DNA from: Coprinus comatus
Lineage: Eukaryota > Basidiomycota > Agaricomycetes > Agaricales > Agaricaceae
NCBI GenBank assembly: GCA_034638255.1
Contig: JAWPGT010000067.1
Coordinates: forward strand, 1-64,000
Length of the DNA: 64,000 nt
Reading direction: 5' to 3'
Part shown: in pieces, positions 1 to 10,418 of the stretch
Layout: each line of letters begins with the position of its first letter
Numbering within the stretch: the stretch's first letter is position 1
Notes under the pieces: model-generated
Told to the model about the DNA's origin: nothing
Database searches by the model: none
Seen by the model: the letters and a program-made list of their open reading frames with translations, nothing else
Position numbers and translations under genes: made by a program

Positions 1-1
1 C

Positions 2-415
2 TTTTTTGGTTTTGCACAAGGTGGAACCGTCGCAGCTGAATTTGTGCTCCATTGGTGGAGAGAAAAACAGCTATTAAACAAGGCCACTCAGCCTACAATT
101 TCTTTTGGCTCTGTCATAACCATCGCAGGGCCATTAATCTCATTTCCTTCTACGCTATCTTCTCCATCACCAATACCATTACTTGCTGTTTTTCGGCCTG
201 CGCCATCCGAACTGACTTTCATAAATGGCAACATTGCTGCTTTCAAGAAAGGATACGGAGTAATTAAAGAGGAAAAATATGTGAGTGCGCAAGGAGGTAT
301 GCCAACGGGGAAAGGTGAATGGGAACCGATCATGCGTTTTTGGAGTGAGAGGCTCGGCAGGAGAGTCGTAGGTAGTGATAGTGGATTATATGAAGTACTG
401 AGTGGTTTTTCGTAA
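2..415 (+). CDS. alpha/beta hydrolase (phospholipase/carboxylesterase-like), 3' end only
   Basis: The frame is open from base 2 to a TAA at 413-415, so only the last 137 residues are in the window. The visible start reads FFGFAQGGTVAAEF, which matches the nucleophile-elbow region of the acyl-protein-thioesterase/carboxylesterase family (normally GFSQGG), followed by a helix. Near the end, AQGGMPTGKGEWEPIMRFW resembles the region that carries the family's catalytic histidine side. The position where the elbow serine is expected reads alanine here, so either the family member uses another nucleophile or it is a non-catalytic paralogue. The upstream two-thirds lie outside the window, so catalysis cannot be judged. 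Family assignment is inference from a short segment. Confidence 0.6.
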   Translation, partial: FFGFAQGGTVAAEFVLHWWREKQLLNKATQPTISFGSVITIAGPLISFPSTLSSPSPIPLLAVFRPAPSELTFINGNIAAFKKGYGVIKEEKYVSAQGGMPTGKGEWEPIMRFWSERLGRRVVGSDSGLYEVLSGFS

Positions 416-599
416 CCAAGAAGAGATGTGTTGTTAATTTTGTCTGGTTTGTGATACATCTCCTAATAACGACCAGCCCAAATCGTTTTTGAGCGTCTTC
501 GTGTACACGCCCTTGCTCAATTCAAAAAATCAAGACTAGTTCGAAAGCCCAAGCATACCAGCAGGTCATTCAATTTTCAACGTTCTTTGTGCACGCTAC
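416..599. other. intergenic spacer
   Basis: AT-rich 3' flank of the hydrolase gene. Nothing coding is seen before the duplicated segment that begins near 600. Confidence 0.5.
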
Positions 600-1077
600 A
601 GATTTCACGCTTCTCCGTGCGCGCTATCGGATGACATCCGAGGTCAGTCTCGTGACATTTATCATTTTCATTGCTTCCCAGACACCACCGGCGCTGTGCC
701 TGGTAAATCTTGTAGATGATCTTTGCGATATACATAACCAATTCTCGTTGTCCCCCTATTCAACATGGCCATCTTTGAAACACTTAAAATTATCATCACG
801 TTTTAATTCAAAGAAAAATACATTGTAATATTTTACTGCGTCTAACTGTAATCAAGTTGAATATAGCTAACTTGTGCAAATCTGTCTCATAACCGCAACA
901 GTCGAACCTTAACAAACTAGCATCAAGCAGAGCTGGAATTCTACTCAAGGCCTTGGACGTCTCCTTCACTTTGATTTCGTCTTGTCCAATTGATGATTCA
1001 ACGATGAAAGGCTCGTGAAAAGTACCTGGGCTTTCGGTATGGAACGGCTTCATTAGGTCTTCAATTATATTCAGCAT
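600..1077. repeat. left copy of a decayed segmental duplication
   Basis: This stretch aligns by eye with 1590-2040. Shared landmarks include CGCTATCGGATGAC at both left ends, TTCATTGCTTC, GTGCCTGGTAA, ACATGGCCAT and AACAAAC(T/C)AGCATCAA. The right copy includes the 3' flank and last codons of the intact F-box gene. This copy has many substitutions and is the more decayed of the two. Confidence 0.65.
808..1077 (-). pseudogene. F-box-like protein, C-terminal relic
   Basis: The minus-strand frame keeps the tail of the neighbouring F-box family: an I-E-D-L-M-K-P-F segment, then S-P-G-T-F-H-E-P-F, then A-L-S-R-I-P-A-L-L-D-A-S-L-L-R-F-D, and finally a C-G-Y-E-T-D-L-H-K block. The intact gene at 1814-3448 ends with the corresponding LLDAGLLR / NYELDM block. 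No F-box, coiled coil or N-terminal cysteine motif lies upstream, so this is a truncated copy left by the local duplication. Confidence 0.7.
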
Positions 1078-1589
1078 TTGGTAAGTGTAGTAGCTGCATC
1101 AAGAAAATGGGAGATCCTGAATTTATGATATTTTCGCTACCTTTAGCTAAATTACTTTATTTTAATTATAAAAAACATACATGAATAAAATTATGTATAG
1201 CCTAGGGAAAATTTGATACCTTTTGAGAATATTTTATAAGGTGTCGAATTGCATGCATAAAATTACACCGAAATTATTCCAAACTTGTATTTTTGTAGAT
1301 GAAATTTAGGTAACTTTACTGAAATTTCTGAGTACGAACATAGGGATGTGGTTTTCTTTGCTTCCAACACTGATATATTCCCTTTGTACCTTGCAACTCT
1401 CAAGCTTGCAACAAACCCGTCTACGCATCTATCATCCACTCAGTATACGTTCCATTGATTCCAAGATATTTCTCTGGAGATCTCTTTTCCGCTCCTCTCC
1501 TTCCTCATTCTCATGCACATCTAACACCCCATCCATCATTACCCCCATCTAACATCGGTTCTCCTTCTCCTACTCAACAGACGCGCTAT
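1078..1589. other. AT-rich spacer between F-box copies
   Basis: The low-GC left half has no codon-like structure. The right half is pyrimidine-rich. No gene, RNA or mobile-element signature is recognised. Confidence 0.4.
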
Positions 1590-2040
1590 CGGATGACTTG
1601 CCAGTGCATTCACCATTACTTTCCCAACATCTCTTTCATTGCTTCTGAGACACTGCTGGTGTGCCTGGTAATCCTTGTTGTTGGGATACATAATGAACAA
1701 TCACCATAATTTTCCCCTAGACATGGCCATTTTTACTTGAAACACCCGAAACCATTGTCACGTTTAAATTTACAGAGAAATTCATTGGAAAAAATTATTG
1801 CACCCAACTATGATCAAATGAATACAGTCGGTTTTCGCATATCTAACTCGTAATTACAATCCTCCAAGCGCAACAAACCAGCATCAATCAGGGCTTGAAT
1901 CCTGCTCTGCAACACCCCCCATTTGATTATCGAACCATCCTGTTTACGTGGTAATTCTAGGACGAAAGACTCGTGATGTTTACCTGGGCTTTCCGAAAGG
2001 AATGGCTCTAATCGCCCTTCAAGCATATCCACCAAACTTT
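1590..2040. repeat. right copy of the segmental duplication
   Basis: This is the counterpart of 600-1077. It covers the 3' flank and the final codons of the F-box gene at 1814-3448. The duplication therefore copied a gene end plus its downstream flank. Confidence 0.65.
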
Positions 2041-3448
2041 CGAGTTTGCCTAGGTGGAAGTCTGGATCGCCGTGGCATGGGTCAGTCCGGGGGAAGGAAA
2101 GGACGTTTAGGCTAGGCAAGCAATTCTTTTCCAAAAGCTCGAGGATCACATCTGTTGAGTCTTGCCACGGCAGGCACCCCATATCGCTTCCAATTATCAA
2201 TTTCTTTGTATCCAGATACTTGAATAAGTATTTAATACCATCTTCTATATGTTCGTGTGGATTATCCGGATTTTCCTTTGTCTCCCAATTACAACACAAG
2301 GCCAAAACCGAAAGAGGTGAGGAAGTAGGGTTTATTCGATGAAGCAGCTGTTGATACGGGGAGTAGTCGGTTAAATGGAGAGTATGCATTTGAGGCATGT
2401 GAAGTTGGGAAAGTATGAATCGACCACTACCCTGATATGGAACTGGAAACTCCCACCGCAATGTCTCCAGTTTTGGTAGAGTATATTTTGCGTCTCGGAA
2501 CCGGGGAAGGAGGCTTGGATTGTACACGACATATCCCCCTGTTTTCCATACTTCGAAATCAACGATTGTATCACGGCAAAGGAGAAGAAGCCGGATGCAA
2601 TCACAGTATGTTATACCGGCCAGATGCAAACAAGTGATTGTCGTTGTGGTGAATTGTATGGTGGGTGTGTTTGTTAATTTAAGGTGTCGTAACTTGGGTA
2701 AAGGTGGAAGAGTGAAATTAATGGAGTTCAGTTGGAGTTGTGAGATGTTTAACGTCTCCAGTTGGGTATAGGACTTGTTGACTTCACCGTCAGCCATCGT
2801 AAAAGATTGAATAGGAGTATTTATCATGTGGAGAGCCTTGATTTGCGTTGGATTCTCCTGGCAAAGCAGGCCCAAAACTGCTTTGATGTTTTCTTCATTA
2901 TTACAGGATGTATCGAGTATCTTGAAACCAATGGAGAGTGGCAAGTCTCGTGCGCGTTCGAGATAATAACGTATAAACGCGATCTTTTTGTCCCTGTATG
3001 CAGTAGACCAGCTTCCCCGTTCGACTAGCATCGACGTCCAGATCTGAGGTGTTGCATGTACAACACTGCGCCAATAGGATGAAACCGACCCAAGAATGAT
3101 AGGTATATGGGGTGAAGGCCATTTCGTTTTGCCATCACGCATTTCTTCCCAACCAATTCCACTAACGTCTATAGCCACCATCTCCAAAACGCGAGAAAGA
3201 ACTTCTGGAGGCACTGAATATATTGGGGATTCGACATCGTTGACGCGACATAGAAGAGCGGCTCTCTTGGTTCGCAAGAGGTCGATTTGATCATCCAAGT
3301 GCGCCACTTCTGCATTAATGGAGGCAATGTCTTCACAGAGTAAGTCTGTTGTCTTGACAAAGTCCTCAGAGACAATGTTTGTAGGTGGTGTATGTGTATT
3401 ATCACAGCCACAGTGGATACAGGAAATGGATGCCATGGTGGTGGTCAA
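1814..3448 (-). CDS. F-box-like protein with N-terminal Cys motif and coiled coil (544 aa)
   Basis: Single uninterrupted exon of 544 aa. The N-terminus carries CIHCGC (residues 10-15). It is followed by a heptad-like helix (about 37-70, INAEVAHLDDQIDLLRTKRA) and then an F-box-like domain (about 73-140) with the core SVPPEVLSRVLEMV and SSYWRSVVHATPQIW. The remaining 400 residues contain irregular leucine-rich segments typical of the substrate-binding half of mushroom F-box proteins. By family, the protein should bridge SKP1/CUL1 to an unknown target for ubiquitination. A second in-frame ATG at residue 5 matches the start of the decayed copy at 8106-9445 and could be the true start. Flanking decayed copies show that this is a recently amplifying family. 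Targets cannot be inferred from sequence. Confidence 0.85.
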   Translation of the reverse strand: MTTTMASISCIHCGCDNTHTPPTNIVSEDFVKTTDLLCEDIASINAEVAHLDDQIDLLRTKRAALLCRVNDVESPIYSVPPEVLSRVLEMVAIDVSGIGWEEMRDGKTKWPSPHIPIILGSVSSYWRSVVHATPQIWTSMLVERGSWSTAYRDKKIAFIRYYLERARDLPLSIGFKILDTSCNNEENIKAVLGLLCQENPTQIKALHMINTPIQSFTMADGEVNKSYTQLETLNISQLQLNSINFTLPPLPKLRHLKLTNTPTIQFTTTTITCLHLAGITYCDCIRLLLLCRDTIVDFEVWKTGGYVVYNPSLLPRFRDAKYTLPKLETLRWEFPVPYQGSGRFILSQLHMPQMHTLHLTDYSPYQQLLHRINPTSSPLSVLALCCNWETKENPDNPHEHIEDGIKYLFKYLDTKKLIIGSDMGCLPWQDSTDVILELLEKNCLPSLNVLSFPRTDPCHGDPDFHLGKLESLVDMLEGRLEPFLSESPGKHHESFVLELPRKQDGSIIKWGVLQSRIQALIDAGLLRLEDCNYELDMRKPTVFI

Positions 3449-4259
3449 GGTTTACTGTCAACATATTAGGTAAAGAGCGTTGGCGTTGACACTGGAAAAT
3501 TGAACGTGACCAAAACTTTTTTTCTCGGATTCAACATTTATATACCGCTACAAATTAGTGCTAAGAGGCGGTATACCTAAACTACTATTATGAAACAGGG
3601 ATTATGGTACCAGTATGTTGGGGTTATAACTTAAACTACGTTTGTGAGTCTACGAAAATTGTGGAGAAATCTGGTTTCTATGTGTAGTTGTATGTGGTAA
3701 GCGTGACCAAAACGTGGCCGTAAAACTTCCACCTCTTTGCAGCCTCTTTGCAACATTGCACGGAAAACTATCTCGCGTAACATATGTCACTACCCGCGAT
3801 TTAAATCTCGTCTCTGGGGCATTTAATGGAAGAGCGAGCCGTTACTGTGTATCTAAAGGATCTACAAACCCGTTTTGATTATCACCGACATTGATTCATC
3901 ACCAACTATAGGCTTACTAGTCTGGAGATTCAATATAGTTTTAAATACCAGACATGTGTGCCCTCGGAGCAGAATTCGATATGAAAGTCTGAAAAGTAAT
4001 TTGTTCCAGTGCTTGATACATGTGGCAGCTTGCAAGAAATCTGAAAAAAATAATGTCGACTCATTGTTGTTTTCGTAATTTACAAAATACATTTAAAGCG
4101 GGAGAGCAAATAACGATTGTACACAAAACAAAACAAAAAAAAAAAAATAAAAAAAAAATACAATTTTAGTACATTTGACAACTTTCTTTTTTCTGAGGTC
4201 CTATAGTCCGAGAAAACATAAAAAAGATTTAGTCCAAGAACGTTTAAATATTCGACCCA
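3449..4259. other. intergenic, promoter side of the 1814-3448 gene
   Basis: No coding potential is recognised. An A-rich tract (about 4122-4160) lies 100 bp beyond the stop codon of the next gene and probably sits in its 3' flank. Confidence 0.4.
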
Positions 4260-6404
4260 TCACATGAATGGCCCTAATTCAAACATATCCAAATGATAAT
4301 CACAAGTTTCCACTCGCAATAAACCAGCATCAACCAATGCTTGCACCCTCTGCTCATACTTCCTCCACCTAATCTCTGAACCATCTTTGTTTCGGGGTAA
4401 CTGAAGAATAAAGGGTTCATTCGACACTCCTAATAAGTGTTCATCGTCTGACGGTGATAGCCTCTGTTCCAACATCTGAACCATATCTCCACATTTATTC
4501 ATATCTTCGTACGGCTCGGCCCAACCATGGTACGGTGATTCAGGGCTTGGGATGGGGAATGAGAGAACCTTCAACTTGGGCAGGCGTTTTCTCCTATCCA
4601 CATTGCAGAGCGGATCCAATGATTCCACTACACCCTTCCACTTCCCATATCTCGAGCCAAGAATCAACCTTTCCGTGTTCATCAGATCCATATAATGATC
4701 AAATTCGCCTTCTTCAACGTTTACAGGGTAGTCAGGACAAAGGCCGACAGTGGAAAGGGGAGACAAAATACGAGTGAAGAGATTTGATTCAGGTAAGTTA
4801 ATTTGTTCCGAATACATTGGTCGGCCAATGAGGTAAAGATTCCGTAGAACGGGCGTATCAAAATTGACAAGAATTGATCGATCCCATGCCACATGTTCCT
4901 CGTGCAAGGTCAATTGCCAACCTAGGGTTTCGAGCCGTGGTAGGGTTATAACTTCATCGTGTTTAAACGGAACGCGATCGAATCCCATAGGATCATGGCT
5001 AAGTTGTTTTCGGCATTGGTATTCCACCAGCGTATCCTTGCACGAGAGAAGTAGCCATATGGACAGCATGTATGGCATTTCGACGAGATGGAGAGATGTC
5101 AACTTAGTTCCAATGAAAGATGGAGTAAAGTACAGTGAGCGATGGAGTTTAAGGTGTTGTAGAATAGGAGAGATCGGGAGCTTGAACTGGTCGGTAGTGT
5201 AATAAAAGTTGTCGAGTCCTACTTCCAGTGTTTCCAAGTGCGGGTATTGGATCTGAGCTTCATCGTTGCTGTTATCACTAGGAAGATCGAACCAATTGAC
5301 GGGCATTGTGCTTATCAACTGGAGAGATTTTATTCTTGTCGGAAACTCTTTCAAGAAGACGTCAACGATAGCCTTGGAGTTTGTATCACTTCCATTGTCC
5401 TTCCAACGATAGAGGGTTTTGAAGTAAAATGAGAGGGGTAGCCCTTTGGCACGCTCGATGTAATACCGTAGAAGGGAAATCTTCTGGTCTCGCCAAGAAT
5501 CTGTAACCTCTACCCGCCTTGGAGTTTGTAAGTGAATTGAAGTCCACAGTTGTGGAGTCGAATGCACGACATAACGCCAGTAGGCTGAAACTGCGCTGAG
5601 CCTCAGGGGTATATAGGTGGAACGATTAGAGTCGTCGCGCGATGTTGATAACACAAGCTCGAAAATATAGGATAAAACCTCGGGAGGAAGTGTGTCGGGC
5701 GGTGATTGAATATCATTAAGCCTCTCAAGGGTCAAAGACCGCGATAGCTGTAAAACGCCAATATCCTTCTCTATGCCCAAGAACTCCTCGTTGAGTGAAA
5801 CAACGTCATCCGATTCTGATGTGAAAGGCGCTGGGGCGATTTCAATTGTAGAATGAAAATTTGTACAGCCACAGTGGATACCGCTCGTTTTGCTTCCACG
5901 CTTCCCTAAATCGAGTGATCCGACACGGATTCCTTTAGCACGCTCGAAGTAAGACTGCAGGAAGGCAACATTCTGGTCTCGCCAAGCAACTCCATACTCC
6001 ATCTGGGGTAAGTGCTCTAAGCAAGCAGAACCGAATAGCCGTGGTGCTGAAAATATAACATAACGCCAGTAGGTCGAGACTTCGCCGAGTTTGTGGAGTA
6101 GATAGGAACACGGTTTGTTGGTGTCGTCATCAGACGTCGCAGCGATTTCGAAAATGCGGGCCAGGATTTCGGTAGGAAGGATGCTGGGGGGTGATTGTAG
6201 ATGATTGAGCCTTTGAAGGATCGATGATTGTGTTAACCGTAGAATTCGAATGGCTTTCTCGGCCTGCAGCACCTCCTTGTTGATTGAAGCGATTTCATCC
6301 AGCTCGTATTTAATATATCGAGACATCATAGGGGATTCAGTTGGGAAGTGGGCTGTGATATGGCAGCCGCAATGACTGCAGTTGGTTGGGATATCGTTTG
6401 TCAT
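4260..6404 (-). CDS. F-box-like protein with a duplicated Cys/coiled-coil/F-box module (714 aa)
   Basis: One 714-aa frame carries the family's N-terminal module twice. Copy 1 has CSHCGC (9-14), a coiled coil (34-66) and an F-box core (about 70-125, SILPTEILARIFEIA, STYWRYVIFSAPRLF). Copy 2 has IHCGC (176-180), a coiled coil (200-232) and an F-box core (about 234-290, DTLPPEVLSYIFELV, SAYWRYVVHSTPQLW). Both copies are followed by a WRDQ...Y-ERAKG segment. Only the second runs on into the full leucine-rich substrate half and the LVDAGLLRVE tail. No frame break separates them, so the arrangement looks like an in-frame tandem duplication or fusion of a truncated neighbour onto a complete gene. 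It may present two SKP1-binding sites. The product is probably functional given the clean long frame. Confidence 0.85.
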   Translation of the reverse strand: MTNDIPTNCSHCGCHITAHFPTESPMMSRYIKYELDEIASINKEVLQAEKAIRILRLTQSSILQRLNHLQSPPSILPTEILARIFEIAATSDDDTNKPCSYLLHKLGEVSTYWRYVIFSAPRLFGSACLEHLPQMEYGVAWRDQNVAFLQSYFERAKGIRVGSLDLGKRGSKTSGIHCGCTNFHSTIEIAPAPFTSESDDVVSLNEEFLGIEKDIGVLQLSRSLTLERLNDIQSPPDTLPPEVLSYIFELVLSTSRDDSNRSTYIPLRLSAVSAYWRYVVHSTPQLWTSIHLQTPRRVEVTDSWRDQKISLLRYYIERAKGLPLSFYFKTLYRWKDNGSDTNSKAIVDVFLKEFPTRIKSLQLISTMPVNWFDLPSDNSNDEAQIQYPHLETLEVGLDNFYYTTDQFKLPISPILQHLKLHRSLYFTPSFIGTKLTSLHLVEMPYMLSIWLLLSCKDTLVEYQCRKQLSHDPMGFDRVPFKHDEVITLPRLETLGWQLTLHEEHVAWDRSILVNFDTPVLRNLYLIGRPMYSEQINLPESNLFTRILSPLSTVGLCPDYPVNVEEGEFDHYMDLMNTERLILGSRYGKWKGVVESLDPLCNVDRRKRLPKLKVLSFPIPSPESPYHGWAEPYEDMNKCGDMVQMLEQRLSPSDDEHLLGVSNEPFILQLPRNKDGSEIRWRKYEQRVQALVDAGLLRVETCDYHLDMFELGPFM

Positions 6405-8105
6405 ATTGGATACTTTTGAGCATGCCTTCTAGACTGCATTTATATCCAATTTTCACATAGATTACGTGCTCACATCACGGTACTGAAGAGTTGTCGCAAC
6501 GTTGAAATACTTAATATAGTACTGAAGATTCAAGAAACTATGTAGATACTACTTACAAGCCGCTCACTTTGACGTTGCATGATTGAACCTCCCGATTCTT
6601 CGCAGTGTGCCTTCGTGAAATATGAGCTTCGATAGAAAGAGGCAGTAAACGCCTTTGTAGAGAAACGAGAAAGATGGAGTATAAAGAAGGGACAAGAGTT
6701 CAAGAGCTAATAATAACAGTGAGAAATGCGGCCCTTGCCGTTAGGGCGGTATCAGTGCGCATTGCGGCATGCTCAACCGGGAAGCCTGCCGGAAAGCGAA
6801 AGGATCTCACAAGGTCATTCTAATTCGATTCCTGAGTATCACGATGCAACTGATATCAAATGAATTGCGTCGGCTCTCACATATTTAAGAAGTCAGATTT
6901 TACAGTGTGACAAACCAATTGGTCGAAGTACTATTCATTGATATATAGAACTTCTAATTTATCAGACCAAGGAGATGATCAATAAACACCTCATTCTAGA
7001 ATTACTGCGCAAAAGCGATGGAGATGGGTCAGACTTCCGATATGGCCTCAGTACGTACCTGCTTATGGTTACGTGGATACCAAGCAAACATTTTTAGCGC
7101 AGAAATGATATAGAGTGGGGGAACGGATCATATACGCAGGTTTGTGCTGTGGGTTATGGGTACATTCGGGACTTAAAACTGGTTAGAATGATTATCCATG
7201 CACATGATCGATACGCGGAATCAAGAAACCGCCCTCTAATAGCGCCATATACTCACACATTTATATATTTTTGTTTTTGGAACCCACCAGACCATATAAA
7301 GCTCTTGTTTATCATGTTTAAACTCAATGAATACAGCCTTAGCTTGATGTAAAAGAAGGGGTCACAATAGATCATTAGATGTGTCATCTTGACAAGATGT
7401 AGCCAAGTTATTGTCGTAGTAAATTTTATAGTTGATGTGCGTCAATTTCGGCCTCGGAACATGGGTGGAAGAGATAACATATAATTTTGTCATGTCACTT
7501 CAAGTGGCACTGGACTATACATCGTTAACACATTCTCGCATAGGCATATTTACGAGGCAGTGCACTGGAAGCTTCGATTTTCAAGTTGATCCGTGTTGGA
7601 AATCCTTGCCAAGGATAGGATATCCTATACTCCATACCGCTTTGGTACTTACTCTGTGTGATGTAACTGCCAAAGTATTTTGGAGCGCAGGGCCCAGAGA
7701 CTCTAGAGGTAGGCCTCGTTCGATGACCCGCGGGTACGGAATCCAGAGTCCGGATGACTGAGTATCATTGACCATCAGACAGATGCGAGTCGCTTGGTGT
7801 CCCAGAAAGAGTAATCTTTAATCATTTGTCAGTAGAACATATGTGAATGACAGTCTCAGATAGTTATCGTTTCCATGTACCTTATAATTCAGCAGTCGAC
7901 TTGTTCAACTTTTCTGGAGTCCTGTGGCGAGCACCGTGGCACTAGGATCAACCAGAAACATTCAATCTAATGTTGTTTTCCAGTTTTATCCTGCTCTGTA
8001 TGCTAACTGTCCAAGTCAGGTTAAAATTCAAATATTACTACTACATCGTGAAATGTCTAATATATGTTTAGTACAATCAAGTGAGTGGAGTCGGCTTTCG
8101 CGTAT
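6405..8105. other. 1.7-kb gene-free stretch
   Basis: Only short open frames without recognisable domains or credible splice chains occur here. No terminal repeats or transposase-like frames were seen. The right edge merges into the decayed F-box copy. Confidence 0.4.
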
Positions 8106-9445
8106 CTAAATAGTAATCACAAGTTTTCACCCACAACAAACCAGCATCAACTAACACTCTTGGCCTTGTAACTCTCCAGCCATCTTTCCTACGCGGTATA
8201 ATGTACACCCTGGGCTTTCAGAAAGGAGATGTAGTACTCTTCCCTCAAGCATAGACACAGGGGCTTCCGAGCATTTCGACATCGAAGACTGGTGGGTTAC
8301 AGTCTAGGCCTACCTGGGGGAAGGAAAGGACCTTCAGGCTAGACATGAATTTTACTTTCTTTTCATTTCTCCGGGGATTCAACAAGATGATCATACAATC
8401 TCCATAGTAGCCGCCGCCGCCCATAATGAGCAGTTTCTTTGTATCCAGGAGCTTGAATAGATGAGTATCCTCTTCTTTAGATTCACAAGAACTGTCCTGT
8501 CTCTCCCAACTTATACATAAAGCCAAAAAAAAAAACGGAAAGAGGTGAGCGAATAGGATTTATTACTCGAAAGATCTCCTGATATGGGGAGTAGTCAATC
8601 AAGTGAAGGGTATGCATTCGAGGCATGCGGGGATTGTGAAAGTACGAACGGTGTACCTTCCGTATATATAAAAGTGAACGCTCCCACCGAAATGTCCTGA
8701 GTTTTGGTAGAGTATATTTTTTGTTTTGACGAGTGAGGTCGGTCGTGAATAACCCATTCCCTATTTTCTGTGCTACAAATTCAACGATGGTATCACGACA
8801 AAGGAGAAGAAGTTGAATACAATGATAGTATGAGATATTGGAAAGTTGCAGACAAGTGATTGTTGTAGTGAACACACTGAATTGTATAGTTGGGGCATTT
8901 GTTAATTCAAGGGCGTCGTAGCATGGGCAGAAGAGTGAGATTATTAGAATTCATGGGGTGGCATGACTCTAAGATGCTCAATGCCTCCAGTTGAGTATAG
9001 GTCGTTTTGGCTTCAAGAATCACCAAAAGATTGTACAGGCATGTTGGTCATGTGAATAACTTTGATTCGCGCTGCGTTTTCTTGACAGAGAACGTCAAAA
9101 ACTGCCTTGATATTTTCTTCATTATCACCAGATGCATCCAGATTTGAAACCAACGGAGAGTGGCGAGTGTCCACTAACATCTATAACCATCATCTCCAAA
9201 ATGCGAGAAACTTCTGGAGGCACTGAATATACTGGGGATTGAATATTGTTGACGCAGCACAGAAGGACTGCTCTCTTGGTTCGCAAGAGGTCGATTTGAT
9301 CATCCAAGCGCGCCAACTTCTGCATTAATGGAGGCAATGTCTTCACAGAGTAAGTCTGTTGTCTTGACAAAGTCCTCAGAGATAATGTTTGTAGGTGGTG
9401 TGTGTGTGTTATTACAGCAGCAGTGGATGGAGGCAGTGGATGCCA
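8106..9445 (-). pseudogene. decayed copy of the 1814-3448 F-box gene
   Basis: The start codon at 9443-9445 and the following block are close to identical to the intact gene's 5' end, including the HTPPTNI, SEDFVKTTDLLCEDIAS and coiled-coil stretches. Near 9315 an extra A (CGCGCCAACTT against GCGCCACTT) shifts the frame. Farther on, about 215 bp are missing: the text jumps from VIDVSG directly to SPLSVGFK, removing the heart of the F-box. The leucine-rich half survives in two overlapping frames (8483-8875 and 8245-8526) and ends with a VGFR/WLVDAGL-like remnant near 8106. It is non-coding as an F-box protein. The high similarity suggests a recent copy. Confidence 0.85.
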
Positions 9446-9544
9446 TAGTGGTAGTAAAGGTTTGTTGTCAAGTTGTCAACACATTGTGTTAACATTAAAA
9501 AATTGGGCGTGGTCTGGGTGCCAGCATCGTGACCCAGTGATTTT

Positions 9545-10418
9545 GGTATTGGAATAGCTTTAAGCGAGTGTCGAACAGAAACTTTGTAAAGATACTAAAC
9601 ATCTCCAAGTGTGGATAAATTCTATTATCATTTGATAGTACAAAATGCGACATAGGTAGAAAACCGATTCGCGTCGGATTTTCTTGAGGGAAGACTTACA
9701 TAGCACTTGAGAATTTTTCTATAGTTTCAAGCCATATACCGGAGTGGAATGTGAGTGTTTTAAAATCAAGGGAGAGCGGTAATGCTCCAGCATGTTGAAG
9801 GTAATAAATACTCTGGAAGCTCAATCTTGTTCTCTTGGGGAAAGGAGAGAGTTGAAAATCCACAAATTTCCACTGTGAGTGACGTCCAGACTCGAGGTGT
9901 TGAATGTACAACATTGCATCAGTGTGACGGGATACTTCCAAGAAGGAAAGGTATATATATTGGGTACTAGCATCGATGTTCCATGGTGGCACCCTTTCCT
10001 CCGAGTTGCTGTTCCCAATAAAGGCCATTCTCCAAGATGTGAGAGAGAACCTCTGGGGTAGGGAGTAGATGGCCGATTGAATATTGTTGAGATGTTGAAG
10101 AAGGGATGCTCACTTGGTCTGAAGGGGGGAAATTTGTTGGTCTATTAGGGGTAGTTCTTCAGTGGGGGAAGTAATGTCATCTGAGGACGACAAAGATGGC
10201 GACTGGATGTTGTTGACACATCCCCGAAGGGGTACTTGCTGAGTGAGAATGAAGGCAATTTGCTCATCCATCCGCGACACCTCCCCATTAATGGCAGCAA
10301 TGTCACCCGACGGCGACAACGATTTCACAAAGACCTCGCTCAGGGTGGTTGTGGTATGTATGTGTGAGTTGACACCACCGCAGTGACCAATGCAACCGAT
10401 AGAGGAAGTTTGTGTCAT
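9545..10418 (-). pseudogene. second decayed F-box-like gene, N-terminal half
   Basis: ATG at 10416-10418 opens a frame with a degenerate cysteine motif (CIGHCGG), a SLSPSGDIAAINGEVSRMDE coiled coil, and a repeated linker (VNNIQSP... then LPLIDQQISPLQTK). The frame then shifts. ALPLSLDFKTL and the QENPTRIGFLPM stretch (about 9820-9650) match the segment just after the F-box of the 544-aa gene. The sequence ends near 9545 without the leucine-rich half. It is a distinct family member, not a copy of the 1814 gene: its linker matches the relic at 36590-38065 better. Confidence 0.7.
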
